Source: Bradyrhizobium sp. RD5-C2 (GTDB lineage: Bacteria; Pseudomonadota; Alphaproteobacteria; Rhizobiales; Xanthobacteraceae). Taken from it: a stretch of 55,944 nucleotides of DNA. Under the pieces are notes generated by a model that saw only the letters and a list, made by a program, of their open reading frames with translations, ran no database searches and was not told where the DNA came from. Location: assembly GCF_019972155.1 (NCBI RefSeq), contig NZ_BOVL01000007.1, forward strand, positions 259,906-315,849, written 5' to 3'. Every line of letters starts with the position of its first letter. Position 1 is the first letter of the stretch. Made by a program: the position numbers and the translations under genes. Below are positions 1 through 7,784 of the stretch, in pieces.

Positions 1-75
1 GCGCACAGGCCGGGCGATGACAGTTGTGGATGAGGCCAAGCTTCGCGCTCTCGCGACGATGACGAAGGATGGCGT

Positions 76-549
76 TTACGCCGATACGCGCCGCGCGCGC
101 TTCACGGCAGGCCGCGGCTTCAACGTGGTATCGGCCGCACCCAACACGCGCCCGTCCTGCGACAACAGCGCGAGCTTCTTCACCGGCTTGCCCTTGTCGC
201 GGTCGACCATGATGGTCGCGATCTCGTCCGGATGGTCGTCGAACTCCTCGGTCCACTGCCGGAGCGCGACCAGGATCGGAAAGATGCCGTGGCCCTTCGG
301 CGTCAGGACATATTCCTGATAGGCGCTGCCGTCGGAGGCGGGGACCGTCTTCAGGATGCCGCGCTCGACCAGCGTGCGCAGCCGTGTGGTGAGGATGTTC
401 TTCGCAAGCCCGAGGCTGGCCTGGAATTCGCCGAAGCGGCGCCGGCCGAGGCTGGCGTCGCGGATGATCAGGAGCGACCACCAGTCGCCGAACACGTCGA
501 GCGCGCGGGCCACCGGACAGCTGTCGCCTGCAAGGCTGGTTCGTTTCAC
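76..549 (-). CDS. HxlR-family transcriptional regulator
   Basis: Winged-helix DNA-binding regulator of the HxlR/MarR-like group, 157 aa, single domain. Seen: an N-terminal Cys at residue 11 (GDSCPVARAL), the recognition-helix region around residues 35-70 (RRRFGEFQASLGLAKNILTTRL), and the wing (ERGILKTVPASDGSAYQEYVLT). The start is a GTG (MKRTSLAG in translation). The gene is divergent from the SDR oxidoreductase, and the gap between them holds a 16-bp inverted repeat that is a candidate operator. HxlR proteins usually repress a neighbouring gene and release it on meeting a reactive electrophile or through an N-terminal cysteine; that role here is inferred from context. The C-terminal tail is Arg/Ala-rich and longer than in typical 110-130 aa members. 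Confidence 0.9.
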   Translation of the reverse strand: MKRTSLAGDSCPVARALDVFGDWWSLLIIRDASLGRRRFGEFQASLGLAKNILTTRLRTLVERGILKTVPASDGSAYQEYVLTPKGHGIFPILVALRQWTEEFDDHPDEIATIMVDRDKGKPVKKLALLSQDGRVLGAADTTLKPRPAVKRARRVSA

Positions 550-588
550 GACGCACGCTCCGAAAGTTGGGCCATCACGGTCTTGTGT

Positions 589-644
589 GGTTGCAATATT
601 AAACCTGATGCCCTAGGTAAGCAACGAAGTTTAATAATGCAACC
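589..644. promoter_or_regulatory. Inverted repeat between HxlR and SDR genes (candidate operator)
   Basis: Two 16-bp arms, GGTTGCAATATTAAAC (589-604) and GTTTAATAATGCAACC (629-644), are reverse complements at 15 of 16 positions. Their centres lie 40 bp apart, close to four helical turns. They sit in the only gap between the divergent regulator and oxidoreductase, and the right arm ends just upstream of the SDR ribosome binding site. This suits binding by HxlR dimers controlling both promoters. The arms are seen; the regulator assignment is inferred. Confidence 0.6.
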
Positions 645-658
645 AACTGGAGGCGGAC

Positions 659-1432
659 ATGAGACTGGCAAACAAGACGGCGTTAATCACCGGCGGCAAC
701 AGCGGCATCGGGCTTGCGACAGCAAGGCTGTTCGTCGCCGAAGGCGCCAAGGTCGTCATCACCGGGCGCAACAAGGAGACGCTCGCGGCGGCGGCACGGG
801 AGCTCGGGCCGAACGCGTTCGCGGTGGTGGCTGACGCCACGGATATCGATGCGCTGGAAGCCGCGGTGAAGCAGGGCGCGGAGAAGTTCGGCAAGTATGA
901 CGTGCTGTTCGCCAATGCCGGCATTCCCGGCCAGACGCCGGTCGGCGGCACCACGCTCGCCGCATTCGAAAATGTGATCCGCACCAATCTCACCGGCGTG
1001 TTCTTCACGGTGCAGGCGGTCGCGCCTTATCTGAACGACGGCGCGTCGATCATCCTCAACGGCTCGGTGATTTCCGTGCTCGGCAATCCCGGCTATTCGG
1101 CCTATGCGGCGAGCAAGGCCGGTGTGCGCGCGATGGCGCGTGTGATGGCGTCAGAGCTGTCGCCGCGCAACATCCGCGTCAACGTAGTGGCACCGGGCGC
1201 GGTGCGGACGCCGATCTGGGGCGCGGCGATCGCAACGCCCGAAGCGGAAAAGGCGTTCGAGCAGCGCATCGGCAAGTCCACGCCGCTCGGACGTATCGGT
1301 GAACCCGATCACATCTCGAAGACCGTGCTGTTCCTCGCGTCCGACGACGCGGCGCACGTGCAGGGGCAGGAACTGTTCATCGATGGCGGTGCAACGGCAT
1401 CGCCCGCGGGCGCGCCGATCTATCGCGGCTAG
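659..1432 (+). CDS. SDR-family NAD(P)-dependent oxidoreductase
   Basis: Classical short-chain dehydrogenase/reductase of 257 aa, a cytosolic Rossmann-fold enzyme. Seen: the cofactor motif TGGNSGIG near residues 11-18, the NAG motif (LFANAGIPG) near residue 85, and the active site with Ser followed by YAASK near residue 150. A GGAGG ribosome binding site lies 6 nt before the ATG. The Arg of TGRNKE at the end of beta-2 suggests an NADPH preference. The substrate cannot be read from sequence. The divergent HxlR regulator and the shared inverted repeat suggest induction by a small electrophilic or aromatic compound. Confidence 0.93.
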   Translation: MRLANKTALITGGNSGIGLATARLFVAEGAKVVITGRNKETLAAAARELGPNAFAVVADATDIDALEAAVKQGAEKFGKYDVLFANAGIPGQTPVGGTTLAAFENVIRTNLTGVFFTVQAVAPYLNDGASIILNGSVISVLGNPGYSAYAASKAGVRAMARVMASELSPRNIRVNVVAPGAVRTPIWGAAIATPEAEKAFEQRIGKSTPLGRIGEPDHISKTVLFLASDDAAHVQGQELFIDGGATASPAGAPIYRG

Positions 1433-1453
1433 TTTGTTTCGCATTGTAACGAA

Positions 1454-1483
1454 CGGCCGGTGTGAAGCAGTTCACACCGGCCG
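1454..1483 (+). terminator. Hairpin terminator after the SDR gene
   Basis: A perfect 13-bp stem, CGGCCGGTGTGAA pairing with TTCACACCGGCCG around a GCAG loop, lies 21 nt after the SDR stop. Only a short ATTTC follows it, so the U-tract is weak. Confidence 0.65.
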
Positions 1484-1588
1484 ATTTCGCGCGCGACTAC
1501 TATCGCGCGTATTGAACCTTTGACGTACTCGCCGGACTCCTGAATGGGCGGGAATTTTTTCACCACGGAATCATTTTGGAGTTCCTTC

Positions 1589-1753
1589 ATGCCGAAAGCA
1601 GCCCGCATTGCGACGCCGATCCCGGTTTCGTCTACGTCCGAAAATGAAAATTCAGACTCAGCGCAGTTTGTGACGGTCGCGCTGTTTTCCGGCATCGGTT
1701 TGTTGATCTCGCTCGTCGCCGTCATCTTCGGCATTCAAGGCGTCTGGCTCTGA
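1589..1753 (+). CDS. Small single-pass membrane protein, unknown function
   Basis: 54 aa. A polar N-terminal half (MPKAARIATPIPVSSTSEN) is followed by one hydrophobic segment, FVTVALFSGIGLLISLVAVI, near residues 28-47. The ATG is chosen because GGAG lies 7 nt upstream; an in-frame start 45 nt earlier lacks such a site. It ends just before the terminator shared with the convergent azoreductase gene. I do not recognise the family; a tail-anchored topology is likely. Confidence 0.6.
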   Translation: MPKAARIATPIPVSSTSENENSDSAQFVTVALFSGIGLLISLVAVIFGIQGVWL

Positions 1754-1772
1754 CTTCATCCACCCGAAGCGG

Positions 1773-1798
1773 CCTGCCGCCACCGAGGTGACGGCAGG
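1773..1798. terminator. Bidirectional hairpin between convergent genes
   Basis: CCTGCCG and CGGCAGG enclose an inner CACC/GGTG stem, giving an almost continuous hairpin with one mismatch. It lies between the small membrane protein gene and azoR, whose 3' ends face each other. Confidence 0.6.
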
Positions 1799-1810
1799 AA
1801 TGTGATCACG

Positions 1811-2419
1811 TCAGGCGGCGTTCAGGCTGCCGGCGGCCTGCAGCGCGCCTGCAACGGCCTTCTCGCGATGCTCGGGACCGACCTGGATGCCGTCGGCGGG
1901 GATCAGCTCGAGATTCTTGACGCCGATGAAGCCGAATACCCCGCGCAGATAAGTCTCGAGGTGCTCGAGCGCGGCCATCGGCGTGTCGGCGCCGTAATAG
2001 CCGCCGCGCGAGATCGCGATGATGACGCGCTTGTTGCCGGCCAGTCCCTCGACGCCGGCAGCGCCATATTTGAAGGTCTTGCCAGCGACCACGATGCGGT
2101 CGATCCAGGCCTTGAGCTGGGAGGGAATGGTGAAATTGTACATCGGTGCGCCGATCACGACGATGTCGGCGCCAAGGAACTCGTCGAGAACCGCCTGGCC
2201 GGTCGCGATGTCATCGCGCACCAACGGGTCCGGCGCCGCGCCCTGGCCGGCGGCGAGGTGCAGGCCGGAGAGGTGGGCGAGCGGGGTCTGGGTGAGATCG
2301 CGGTAGCTCACGACCAGGCCCGGATTGGCTTGGCGCAGCCGCTCGACGGCGGCGGCCGAGACCTGGCGGCTGACGGAGTGGGGGCCGAGGACTGAGGAGT
2401 CGATGTGCAGAAGTTTCAT
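1811..2419 (-). CDS. azoR: FMN-dependent NADH-azoreductase
   Basis: Flavodoxin-like NAD(P)H:quinone/azo reductase of the AzoR family, about 202 aa. Seen: the N-terminal FMN phosphate loop ([20 protein letters not shown]), the signature [19 protein letters not shown], and the ISRGGYYG loop near residue 145. These enzymes reduce quinones by two electrons and cleave azo bonds; quinone detoxification is the likely physiological job. The start is placed at the conserved MKLLHIDSS; a GTG four codons upstream is possible. It is divergent from an HxlR regulator, the usual arrangement for azoreductases induced by quinone or thiol stress. Confidence 0.95.
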   Translation of the reverse strand: MKLLHIDSSVLGPHSVSRQVSAAAVERLRQANPGLVVSYRDLTQTPLAHLSGLHLAAGQGAAPDPLVRDDIATGQAVLDEFLGADIVVIGAPMYNFTIPSQLKAWIDRIVVAGKTFKYGAAGVEGLAGNKRVIIAISRGGYYGADTPMAALEHLETYLRGVFGFIGVKNLELIPADGIQVGPEHREKAVAGALQAAGSLNAA

Positions 2420-2475
2420 GGCTGGGGTCACCTTTGGTATAGGTTTGTAACTGGCGCTATATGAGTGACTGCCCT

Positions 2476-2499
2476 AAATGTCCGCAAGAACGCACATTT
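2476..2499. promoter_or_regulatory. Inverted repeat between azoR and HxlR gene (candidate operator)
   Basis: AAATGTCCG and CGCACATTT flank CAAGAA and are complementary at 8 of 9 positions. The repeat lies about 20 nt upstream of the HxlR start, in the 99-bp gap shared with azoR. That placement suits autorepression and control of azoR. Confidence 0.5.
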
Positions 2500-2518
2500 T
2501 TGAAACCCGAGCACAAAA

Positions 2519-2917
2519 ATGAGACCCGAGTACATCCGTGTACCTGCCCTTCCGCCCCTGCCTGACCAGGATCACAGCGATTGCCGCGCCGTCGCCTCCG
2601 TGCTGGCGCGGGTCGGCGACAAATGGAGCGTGTTCGTGATCATGATGCTGATGGAGGGGCCGAAGCGCTTCAACGAGCTGAAGCGCATGATCAACGGCAT
2701 CTCGCAACGGATGCTGACGCTCACGCTGCGCGGGCTCGAGCGCGATGGCCTTGTCACGCGCACGGTGTTTCCGACCATCCCGCCGCGGGTCGATTACGAG
2801 CTCACGGATCTTGGCCGCGGCCTGGCGAAGCCGGTGAAGGCGCTCGGCGAATGGGCCTTCGCGCATCTGCCGGAGATCGAGGGCGCGCGGACACGGTTTG
2901 ACGGACGCAACGAGTAG
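2519..2917 (+). CDS. HxlR-family regulator, probable azoR repressor
   Basis: Winged-helix regulator of 132 aa. Seen: the conserved N-terminal Cys (C22 in HSDCRAVASVLARVGDKW), the helix region KRFNELKRMINGISQRMLTLTLRGLE (residues 53-78) and the wing ending in VDYELTDLG. In YodB- and QorR-type HxlR proteins the equivalent cysteine senses quinones or oxidants and releases DNA when modified. Because it sits divergent from an azoreductase, the same circuit is the natural inference. It differs from the first HxlR in the window in being shorter and lacking the Arg-rich tail. Confidence 0.92.
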   Translation: MRPEYIRVPALPPLPDQDHSDCRAVASVLARVGDKWSVFVIMMLMEGPKRFNELKRMINGISQRMLTLTLRGLERDGLVTRTVFPTIPPRVDYELTDLGRGLAKPVKALGEWAFAHLPEIEGARTRFDGRNE

Positions 2918-2926
2918 GGAGTGTTA

Positions 2927-3043
2927 TCCGTCACCCTGAGGAGCGCGCTCTTGCGCGCGTCTCGAAGGGTCGACGGCCACCAGCCGGGCCGTGCATCCTT
3001 CGAGACGCCTGCTGCGCAGGCTCCTCAGGATGACGGTGACGGA
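2927..3043. repeat. Long imperfect intergenic palindrome (REP-like)
   Basis: The sequence folds back on itself. The outer arms are TCCGTCACCCTGAGGAG and a right arm starting CTCCTCAGGATGACGGTGACG; the inner arms are TCTCGAAGG and CCTTCGAGACG. The left arm lacks six bases present on the right. It lies between the converging 3' ends of the HxlR gene and dprA. The CCTGAGGAG/TCTCGAAGGATG core is one I associate with dispersed repeats in Bradyrhizobium genomes, so it is probably one copy of a family. It may also act as a bidirectional terminator. Confidence 0.7.
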
Positions 3044-3070
3044 TTGGAATAAGTCACCCAAGCTGCTGCG

Positions 3071-4186
3071 TCAGATCATCGACACCAGCCCGCCACCGTG
3101 ACGCTCGAGTCGGCCGGCGAGCTCGAGTTCGAGCAGCACCGCACGGACGACGGCGGGCGAGACATCGGCCATCCGGATCAGATCGTCGAGGCTGATCGGG
3201 CTCGGTCCGAGCAGATTGATGATGCGGGCGCGATCGGACGCATCGGTGGCAAAATCCAGCGGCTCGTCGTCTTCGCGCGCGGACAGCATGACGGGTCGCT
3301 CCATGATCGGCGTGACCGCGTTGATGACGTCGGCGGCTTCGGTGACCAGCGTGGCGCCTTGCTTGATCAAATCGTTGGCGCCGGCGGCGCGCGGATCGAT
3401 CGGCGAGCCCGGCACCGCGAACACCTCGCGGCCCTGTTCGGCGGCCATCCGCGCCGTGATCAGCGAGCCCGAACGGTGCGCGGCCTCCACCACCACGACG
3501 CCGAGCGATGCGCCCGAGATCAGCCGGTTGCGGCGAGGGAAGTCGCGCGCCCGCGGCACGTGGCCGAGTGGCATCTCCGAGATCGCCGCGCCGCGCGCAA
3601 CCAGGGCAGCGAGCAGATCCTCATGCTCCGGCGGATAGATTCTGTCATGGCCGCCGGCCAGCACGGCGACCGTGCCGCTTGCAATGGTCGCGCGATGCGC
3701 CGCCTGGTCGATGCCGCGGGCGAGGCCGGAGATCACGACAAAGCCGGCATCGCCGAGATCGCGCGCCAGCTGGCCTGCAAATTTCAGCCCGGCGCCGGAC
3801 GCATTGCGCGAGCCGACGATCGCGATCATCGGTCGCATCAGCGTGTCGCGCGCGCCGCGCACGGCAAGCAGCGGTGGCGCGTCGTCGATGGTGGCAAGCC
3901 GCGCGGGATAGTGGACTTCCTCCGGCGCGACGAGGTCGATGCCGAATTTGGCGCAGGCCGCGAGCTCCGCGGCGGCATCGGCCTCGCTCGTGATGCGCCC
4001 GGGTCCCGATGCGCCGCCGCGGCGCGCGAGATCAGGCAGGCGCTCCAGCGCATGCGCCGCATCTCCAAAATGGCGGAGCAGCGATGCAAAGGTGCGCGGG
4101 CCGACATTGTCGGAGCGGATCAACCGGAGCCGGTTGAGCCGTTCGGTGTCGGTGAGTTCAGTGGTGCTGGGAGACCGGTCATGCAT
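3071..4186 (-). CDS. dprA: DNA-processing protein DprA
   Basis: DprA/Smf protein that loads RecA on incoming single-stranded DNA during transformation, 371 aa, cytosolic. Seen: an N-terminal SAM-like region ([20 protein letters not shown]), the Rossmann-like core with [35 protein letters not shown] and [42 protein letters not shown], and a C-terminal winged helix ([28 protein letters not shown]). The ATG at MHDRSPST is preferred over a TTG seven codons upstream; neither has a strong ribosome binding site. No other competence gene is visible in the window. Confidence 0.95.
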   Translation of the reverse strand: MHDRSPSTTELTDTERLNRLRLIRSDNVGPRTFASLLRHFGDAAHALERLPDLARRGGASGPGRITSEADAAAELAACAKFGIDLVAPEEVHYPARLATIDDAPPLLAVRGARDTLMRPMIAIVGSRNASGAGLKFAGQLARDLGDAGFVVISGLARGIDQAAHRATIASGTVAVLAGGHDRIYPPEHEDLLAALVARGAAISEMPLGHVPRARDFPRRNRLISGASLGVVVVEAAHRSGSLITARMAAEQGREVFAVPGSPIDPRAAGANDLIKQGATLVTEAADVINAVTPIMERPVMLSAREDDEPLDFATDASDRARIINLLGPSPISLDDLIRMADVSPAVVRAVLLELELAGRLERHGGGLVSMI

Positions 4187-4301
4187 GCGGGGACTAGCTT
4201 CGCCCAACCTGGGATTGTGATCAACTGCGACGTTGGCGCAGCGACGCGCGGCGCGCTACAAGCGCTTGCCAAGAAGCCGTCAAGAAACAGGAAGTCTGCC
4301 G

Positions 4302-5540
4302 ATGATTTCGCTTGCCGATCTCCAACGCCGCATCGCCTCCGGCGAATTGTCCGCCGATGCCGCTATCATGCAAACGCAGGACGCCATCGCGGCGCAGGAC
4401 AAGACCATCGGAGCGTTCGTCCGCCATGACGCCACGGCGCGCGCGCAGGATGCCGGGCCGCTGCGCGGCATTGCTGTCGGCATCAAGGACATCATCGATA
4501 CCGCCGGTTTCCCGACCGAGATGGGGGCTGCGATCTATCGCGGCCATCAACCGCGCGCCGATGCGCCTGTGGTGATGGCGCTGAAACAGGCCGGCGCCAC
4601 CATCATCGGCAAGACCACGACCACCGCGTTCGCGGCGAATGATCCGACCGCAACGCTCAACCCGCACAATCACGCGCATACGCCGGGCGGATCATCGTCG
4701 GGCTCGGCAGCCGCGGTCGCCGCCGGGATGATCCCGCTAGCGCTCGGTACGCAGACCGGCGGATCGGTGATCCGGCCGGCGTCATTCTGCGGCGTCGCCG
4801 CGATCAAACCGAGCTACCGGCTGCTGCCGACCGTCGGCGTGAAGTGTTTTTCGTGGACGCTCGATACGGTCGGGCTGTTCGGCGCCGGCGTGCGCGATGT
4901 CGCGCTGGGGCTGGCTGCGATGACCAAACGGTCTGACCTGGTGGTGCCGTCGCAGATTGCGGCCCCGCGCATCGGCGTGGTGACGCAAGGCTTCGCCGGC
5001 GCGCCGGAACCATCCGGCGCGGAGGCGTTGCAGAAGGCCGCGCGGGCGGCGGAGCAGGCGGGCGCAACCGTGCGCGAGCTTGCGGTGCCCGAGATCATCG
5101 CCGAGGCGTGGCGGATCCATCCGGTGGTGCAGGAGTTCGAGGCACACCAGTCGCTCGCCTGGGAGTATGGCCAGAACTACGATGCGATGCCGCCGCTGCT
5201 GCGCGGCCGGCTCGACGAGAGCAAGGGCGACACGCCCGCCGAGTACGACGCAGCGATGGACGTCACGCTGCGTGCGCGGCAGGCGCTGTCAGCGATTCTT
5301 GGCGAGGTCGATGTGCTGCTGACGCTGTCGGCGCCGGGCGCTGCGCCGAACGGTTTGGCCTCGACCGGCGATCCCCGTTACAACCGGCTCTGGACCTTGA
5401 TGGGCATGCCCTGCGTCAACGTGCCGACGCTGACCGCCGAGGGCGGACTGCCGGTCGGCGTGACCGTGATCGCGGGCTTTGGCGCGGATGCCAGGGCGCT
5501 GGCGGCGGCGAGTTTTGTCGAGGATGCGCTGAGGAAATAA
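4302..5540 (+). CDS. Amidase signature family hydrolase
   Basis: 412-aa Ser-cisSer-Lys amidase. The catalytic triad can be read directly: K62 in VGIKDIID, S131 in PGGSSSGSAA and S155 in GTQTGGSVIRPA. It is shorter than GatA and lacks GatA's typical middle sequence, so it is a stand-alone amidase rather than a transamidosome subunit. The start is chosen from AGGAAG 8 nt before the ATG; the frame stays open 23 codons upstream without support. It is divergent from dprA across about 115 bp. The substrate is unknown; small aliphatic or aryl amides and allophanate-like compounds are all possible in this family. Confidence 0.9.
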   Translation: MISLADLQRRIASGELSADAAIMQTQDAIAAQDKTIGAFVRHDATARAQDAGPLRGIAVGIKDIIDTAGFPTEMGAAIYRGHQPRADAPVVMALKQAGATIIGKTTTTAFAANDPTATLNPHNHAHTPGGSSSGSAAAVAAGMIPLALGTQTGGSVIRPASFCGVAAIKPSYRLLPTVGVKCFSWTLDTVGLFGAGVRDVALGLAAMTKRSDLVVPSQIAAPRIGVVTQGFAGAPEPSGAEALQKAARAAEQAGATVRELAVPEIIAEAWRIHPVVQEFEAHQSLAWEYGQNYDAMPPLLRGRLDESKGDTPAEYDAAMDVTLRARQALSAILGEVDVLLTLSAPGAAPNGLASTGDPRYNRLWTLMGMPCVNVPTLTAEGGLPVGVTVIAGFGADARALAAASFVEDALRK

Positions 5541-5543
5541 CCG

Positions 5544-5649
5544 CCGTCATTCCGGGGCTCGCGAAGCGAGAACCCGGAATCCATTTCACAGCGAAGATGC
5601 GGCCCAATGGATTCCGGGCTCGATGCTGCGCATCGCCCCGGAATGACGG
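5544..5649. repeat. Intergenic palindrome, second type
   Basis: An inverted repeat opens with CCGTCATTCCGGGGCTCGCG and closes with CGCCCCGGAATGACGG. Nested inside are GAACCCGGAATCCA and TGGATTCCGGGCTCG. It fills almost all of the gap between the amidase stop and the plsY stop (convergent genes). The CGTCATTCCGGGG / CCCGGAATCCA signature is typical of dispersed Bradyrhizobium intergenic repeats (from memory). It differs in sequence from the repeat beside dprA. Confidence 0.7.
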
Positions 5650-5655
5650 AGAGAG

Positions 5656-6252
5656 TTATTTCTTTTCGCCGATCTTGCCTTCGGTGCCGGCCTGCAGGCG
5701 CTTGATGTTCTCGCGGTGCGTGTAGAACAGCAGCAGCGTCAGCACGGCGAACAGCGAGGCGAGCGCGTTGTGGCCGAACCACCACAGGAACAGCGGCGTC
5801 ACGAACGCGGCGATCAGCGCCGACAGCGACGAGTAGCGCGTGGTGGTGGCGGTGCCGATCCAGATCACGGCAAAGATCAGCGCCGCCGGCCAGAACAGGC
5901 CGAGCAGTACGCCGAGATAGGTCGCGACGCCCTTGCCGCCATGGAACCTGAGCCAGACCGGGAAGAGGTGGCCGAGGAATGCACCAAGCGCCGCGAGCAT
6001 TGCCGCGTTCGGGCCGTCGATCGAGCCCGCGATGATGACGGCGACCGTGCCCTTGAGCATGTCGCCGATCAGCGTCGCCGCGGCGAGGCCCTTGTGGCCG
6101 GTGCGCAGCACGTTGGTGGCGCCGATATTGCCCGAGCCGATGGTGCGCAGATCCTGCGTGCCGGCGAGCCTGGTGAGGATCATGCCGAACGGGATCGAGC
6201 CCAGCAGATAGCCGATCAGGAAGGCGGCCAGCAGCATCGCGTCAGCGGACAT
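5656..6252 (-). CDS. plsY: Glycerol-3-phosphate acyltransferase PlsY
   Basis: Integral membrane acyltransferase of 198 aa that moves the acyl group from acyl-phosphate to the sn-1 position of glycerol-3-phosphate, the first step of phospholipid synthesis. Seen: the PlsY motifs [10 protein letters not shown] (residues 14-23), [12 protein letters not shown] (39-50) and [15 protein letters not shown] (near 96-110), with about five hydrophobic segments between and around them. The C-terminus is basic (EGKIGEKK). Length is normal for the family. The gene stands alone here, reading toward the amidase across the intergenic palindrome. Confidence 0.95.
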   Translation of the reverse strand: MSADAMLLAAFLIGYLLGSIPFGMILTRLAGTQDLRTIGSGNIGATNVLRTGHKGLAAATLIGDMLKGTVAVIIAGSIDGPNAAMLAALGAFLGHLFPVWLRFHGGKGVATYLGVLLGLFWPAALIFAVIWIGTATTTRYSSLSALIAAFVTPLFLWWFGHNALASLFAVLTLLLFYTHRENIKRLQAGTEGKIGEKK

Positions 6253-6357
6253 CGCGGTGGCTCCCCGGACGGTCGGTTAGGTCCATTTTGGACAATCCCG
6301 TCAATGAAATATTAACCATCGATCCGCACCATGGCCTTGGAAATGAGGGACCTTATC

Positions 6358-6465
6358 ATGGCTTCTGTTCGCAGGCGGCTGGAGCAGGTTTTCTTTGTCG
6401 TTTACGTCGCGGCCATCGTCGTGGGAACGACGATGGAAGCAATGTCGCAACTCGCGGCGCGCTGA
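6358..6465 (+). CDS. Putative 35-aa membrane peptide
   Basis: Short frame with a basic N-terminus (MASVRRRLEQ), one hydrophobic stretch (VFFVVYVAAIVVGTTM) and a short polar tail. GAGGGA lies 9 nt upstream of the chosen ATG; in-frame ATGs 15 and 27 nt earlier have no clear ribosome binding site. It fits between plsY and the convergent pyrC stop. I know no family for it. It is reported because start signal, composition and position agree, but chance cannot be ruled out at this length. Confidence 0.4.
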   Translation: MASVRRRLEQVFFVVYVAAIVVGTTMEAMSQLAAR

Positions 6466-6478
6466 GTTCCGCGCCGAC

Positions 6479-7780
6479 TTAGACGTGTTCGTACACCGTC
6501 CGTCCGCCGACGATCGTCCGGGTCACGCGGCCCGAGAAGCGGGCGTCGTCGAACGGCGTATTCTTGCATAGCGATTTGAGGTCGTCGCGGTCGAGCACCC
6601 AGGGGGTGTCGGCGTCGATCACGATCACGTCGGCGGGGGCGCCGGCGCGCAGCGTGCCACCGGGCAGGCCGAGCAGTTCCGCCGGCCGCGTCGACATCGC
6701 CCGGATTAGCGTCTTGAAGTCCATCTCGCCGTTGTGGATCAGCCGCAGCGCTGCCGGCAGCATGGTCTGCAGGCCGACCGCGCCACTCGCCGCTTCCGCG
6801 AACGGCAGCCGCTTGACTTCGACGTCCTGCGGATTGTGATCGCTCATCACGACGTCGATCAGCCCGGAGGCGAGGGCTTCGACCAGCGCCTTGCGGTCCT
6901 CCTCGGTGCGCAGCGGCGGCGCCAGCTTGAGGAAGGTGCGGTAGGGGCCGATGTCGTTCTCGTTCAGCGTGACGTGGTTGATCGAGACCGAGGCCGAGAC
7001 GTGGAGCCCGTTGTCGCGGGCACGCTTGAGGATTTCCAATGACTCGATCGAGGTCAGCGACGCCGCGTGATAGCGGCCGCCGGTCAACCCCGCGAGCCGC
7101 ATGTCGCGCTCGAGCATGATCGCCTCGGCGGCGGTCGGGATCCCGGCGAGCCCGAGCCGCGTGGCGAACTCGCCCTCGTTCATCACGCCTTCGCCCACCA
7201 GATTCGGGTCCTCGGTGTGGTGCACGATCAGCGCGTCGAAATCGCGGGCATAGGTCAGTGCGCGTCGCATCACCTGGGCGTTGGTGACGCTGCGGTCGCC
7301 ATCGGTGAAGGCGACGGCGCCGGCGGCCTTCAACAGGCCGATCTCGGTCATCTCCTGGCCCTGCATGCCCTTCGTCAGCGCTGCCATCGGATGGATGTTG
7401 ACGATCGCGGTGTCGCGGGCGCGGCGCAGCACGAAGTCGACGGTCGCCGAATTGTCAATGACAGGCGAGGTGTCGGGCTGGCAGATGATGGTGGTGATGC
7501 CGCCGGCGGCGGCGGCCTGGCTCGCGGATGCAAAGGTCTCGCGGTGGCTGGCGCCGGGTTCACCGACGAAGGCGCGCATGTCGATCAGGCCGGGCGCCAC
7601 GATCTTGCCGGCGCAATTGACGATGTCGGTGCCTTCGGGGACGCCGGCGGCGCCGATGCCGCGCTTGGCATCACGGATCACGCCGTCGGCGATCAGGACG
7701 TCGCCCGGACCGTCGAAGTCGCGGGACGGATCGATGACGCGGGCGTTGGCGAGCAGGATGGGGCGGCGGTCAGTCAGCAT
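6479..7780 (-). CDS. pyrC: Dihydroorotase-like protein lacking metal ligands (PyrC')
   Basis: 433-aa amidohydrolase-fold protein aligned end to end with class I dihydroorotases. Key ligands are altered. The usual DMHxHLREPG motif reads DMRAFVGEPG, so both histidines of HxH are gone. The later metal His of the HVST-type motif is replaced (RYHAASLTSIES). The VHHTEDPNL and MSDHNPQ motifs remain. In pseudomonads such a PyrC' is inactive as a dihydroorotase but is needed to assemble active aspartate carbamoyltransferase, and a separate functional PyrC exists elsewhere in the genome. It starts 4 nt after the pyrB stop, which supports this partner role. Automated annotation would call it dihydroorotase. 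Confidence 0.88.
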   Translation of the reverse strand: MLTDRRPILLANARVIDPSRDFDGPGDVLIADGVIRDAKRGIGAAGVPEGTDIVNCAGKIVAPGLIDMRAFVGEPGASHRETFASASQAAAAGGITTIICQPDTSPVIDNSATVDFVLRRARDTAIVNIHPMAALTKGMQGQEMTEIGLLKAAGAVAFTDGDRSVTNAQVMRRALTYARDFDALIVHHTEDPNLVGEGVMNEGEFATRLGLAGIPTAAEAIMLERDMRLAGLTGGRYHAASLTSIESLEILKRARDNGLHVSASVSINHVTLNENDIGPYRTFLKLAPPLRTEEDRKALVEALASGLIDVVMSDHNPQDVEVKRLPFAEAASGAVGLQTMLPAALRLIHNGEMDFKTLIRAMSTRPAELLGLPGGTLRAGAPADVIVIDADTPWVLDRDDLKSLCKNTPFDDARFSGRVTRTIVGGRTVYEHV

Positions 7781-7784
7781 GGCG

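Noticed and set aside
3098..4429. 443-codon forward open frame opposite dprA
   Set aside because: Antisense of dprA with biased composition; dprA motifs on the other strand are complete.
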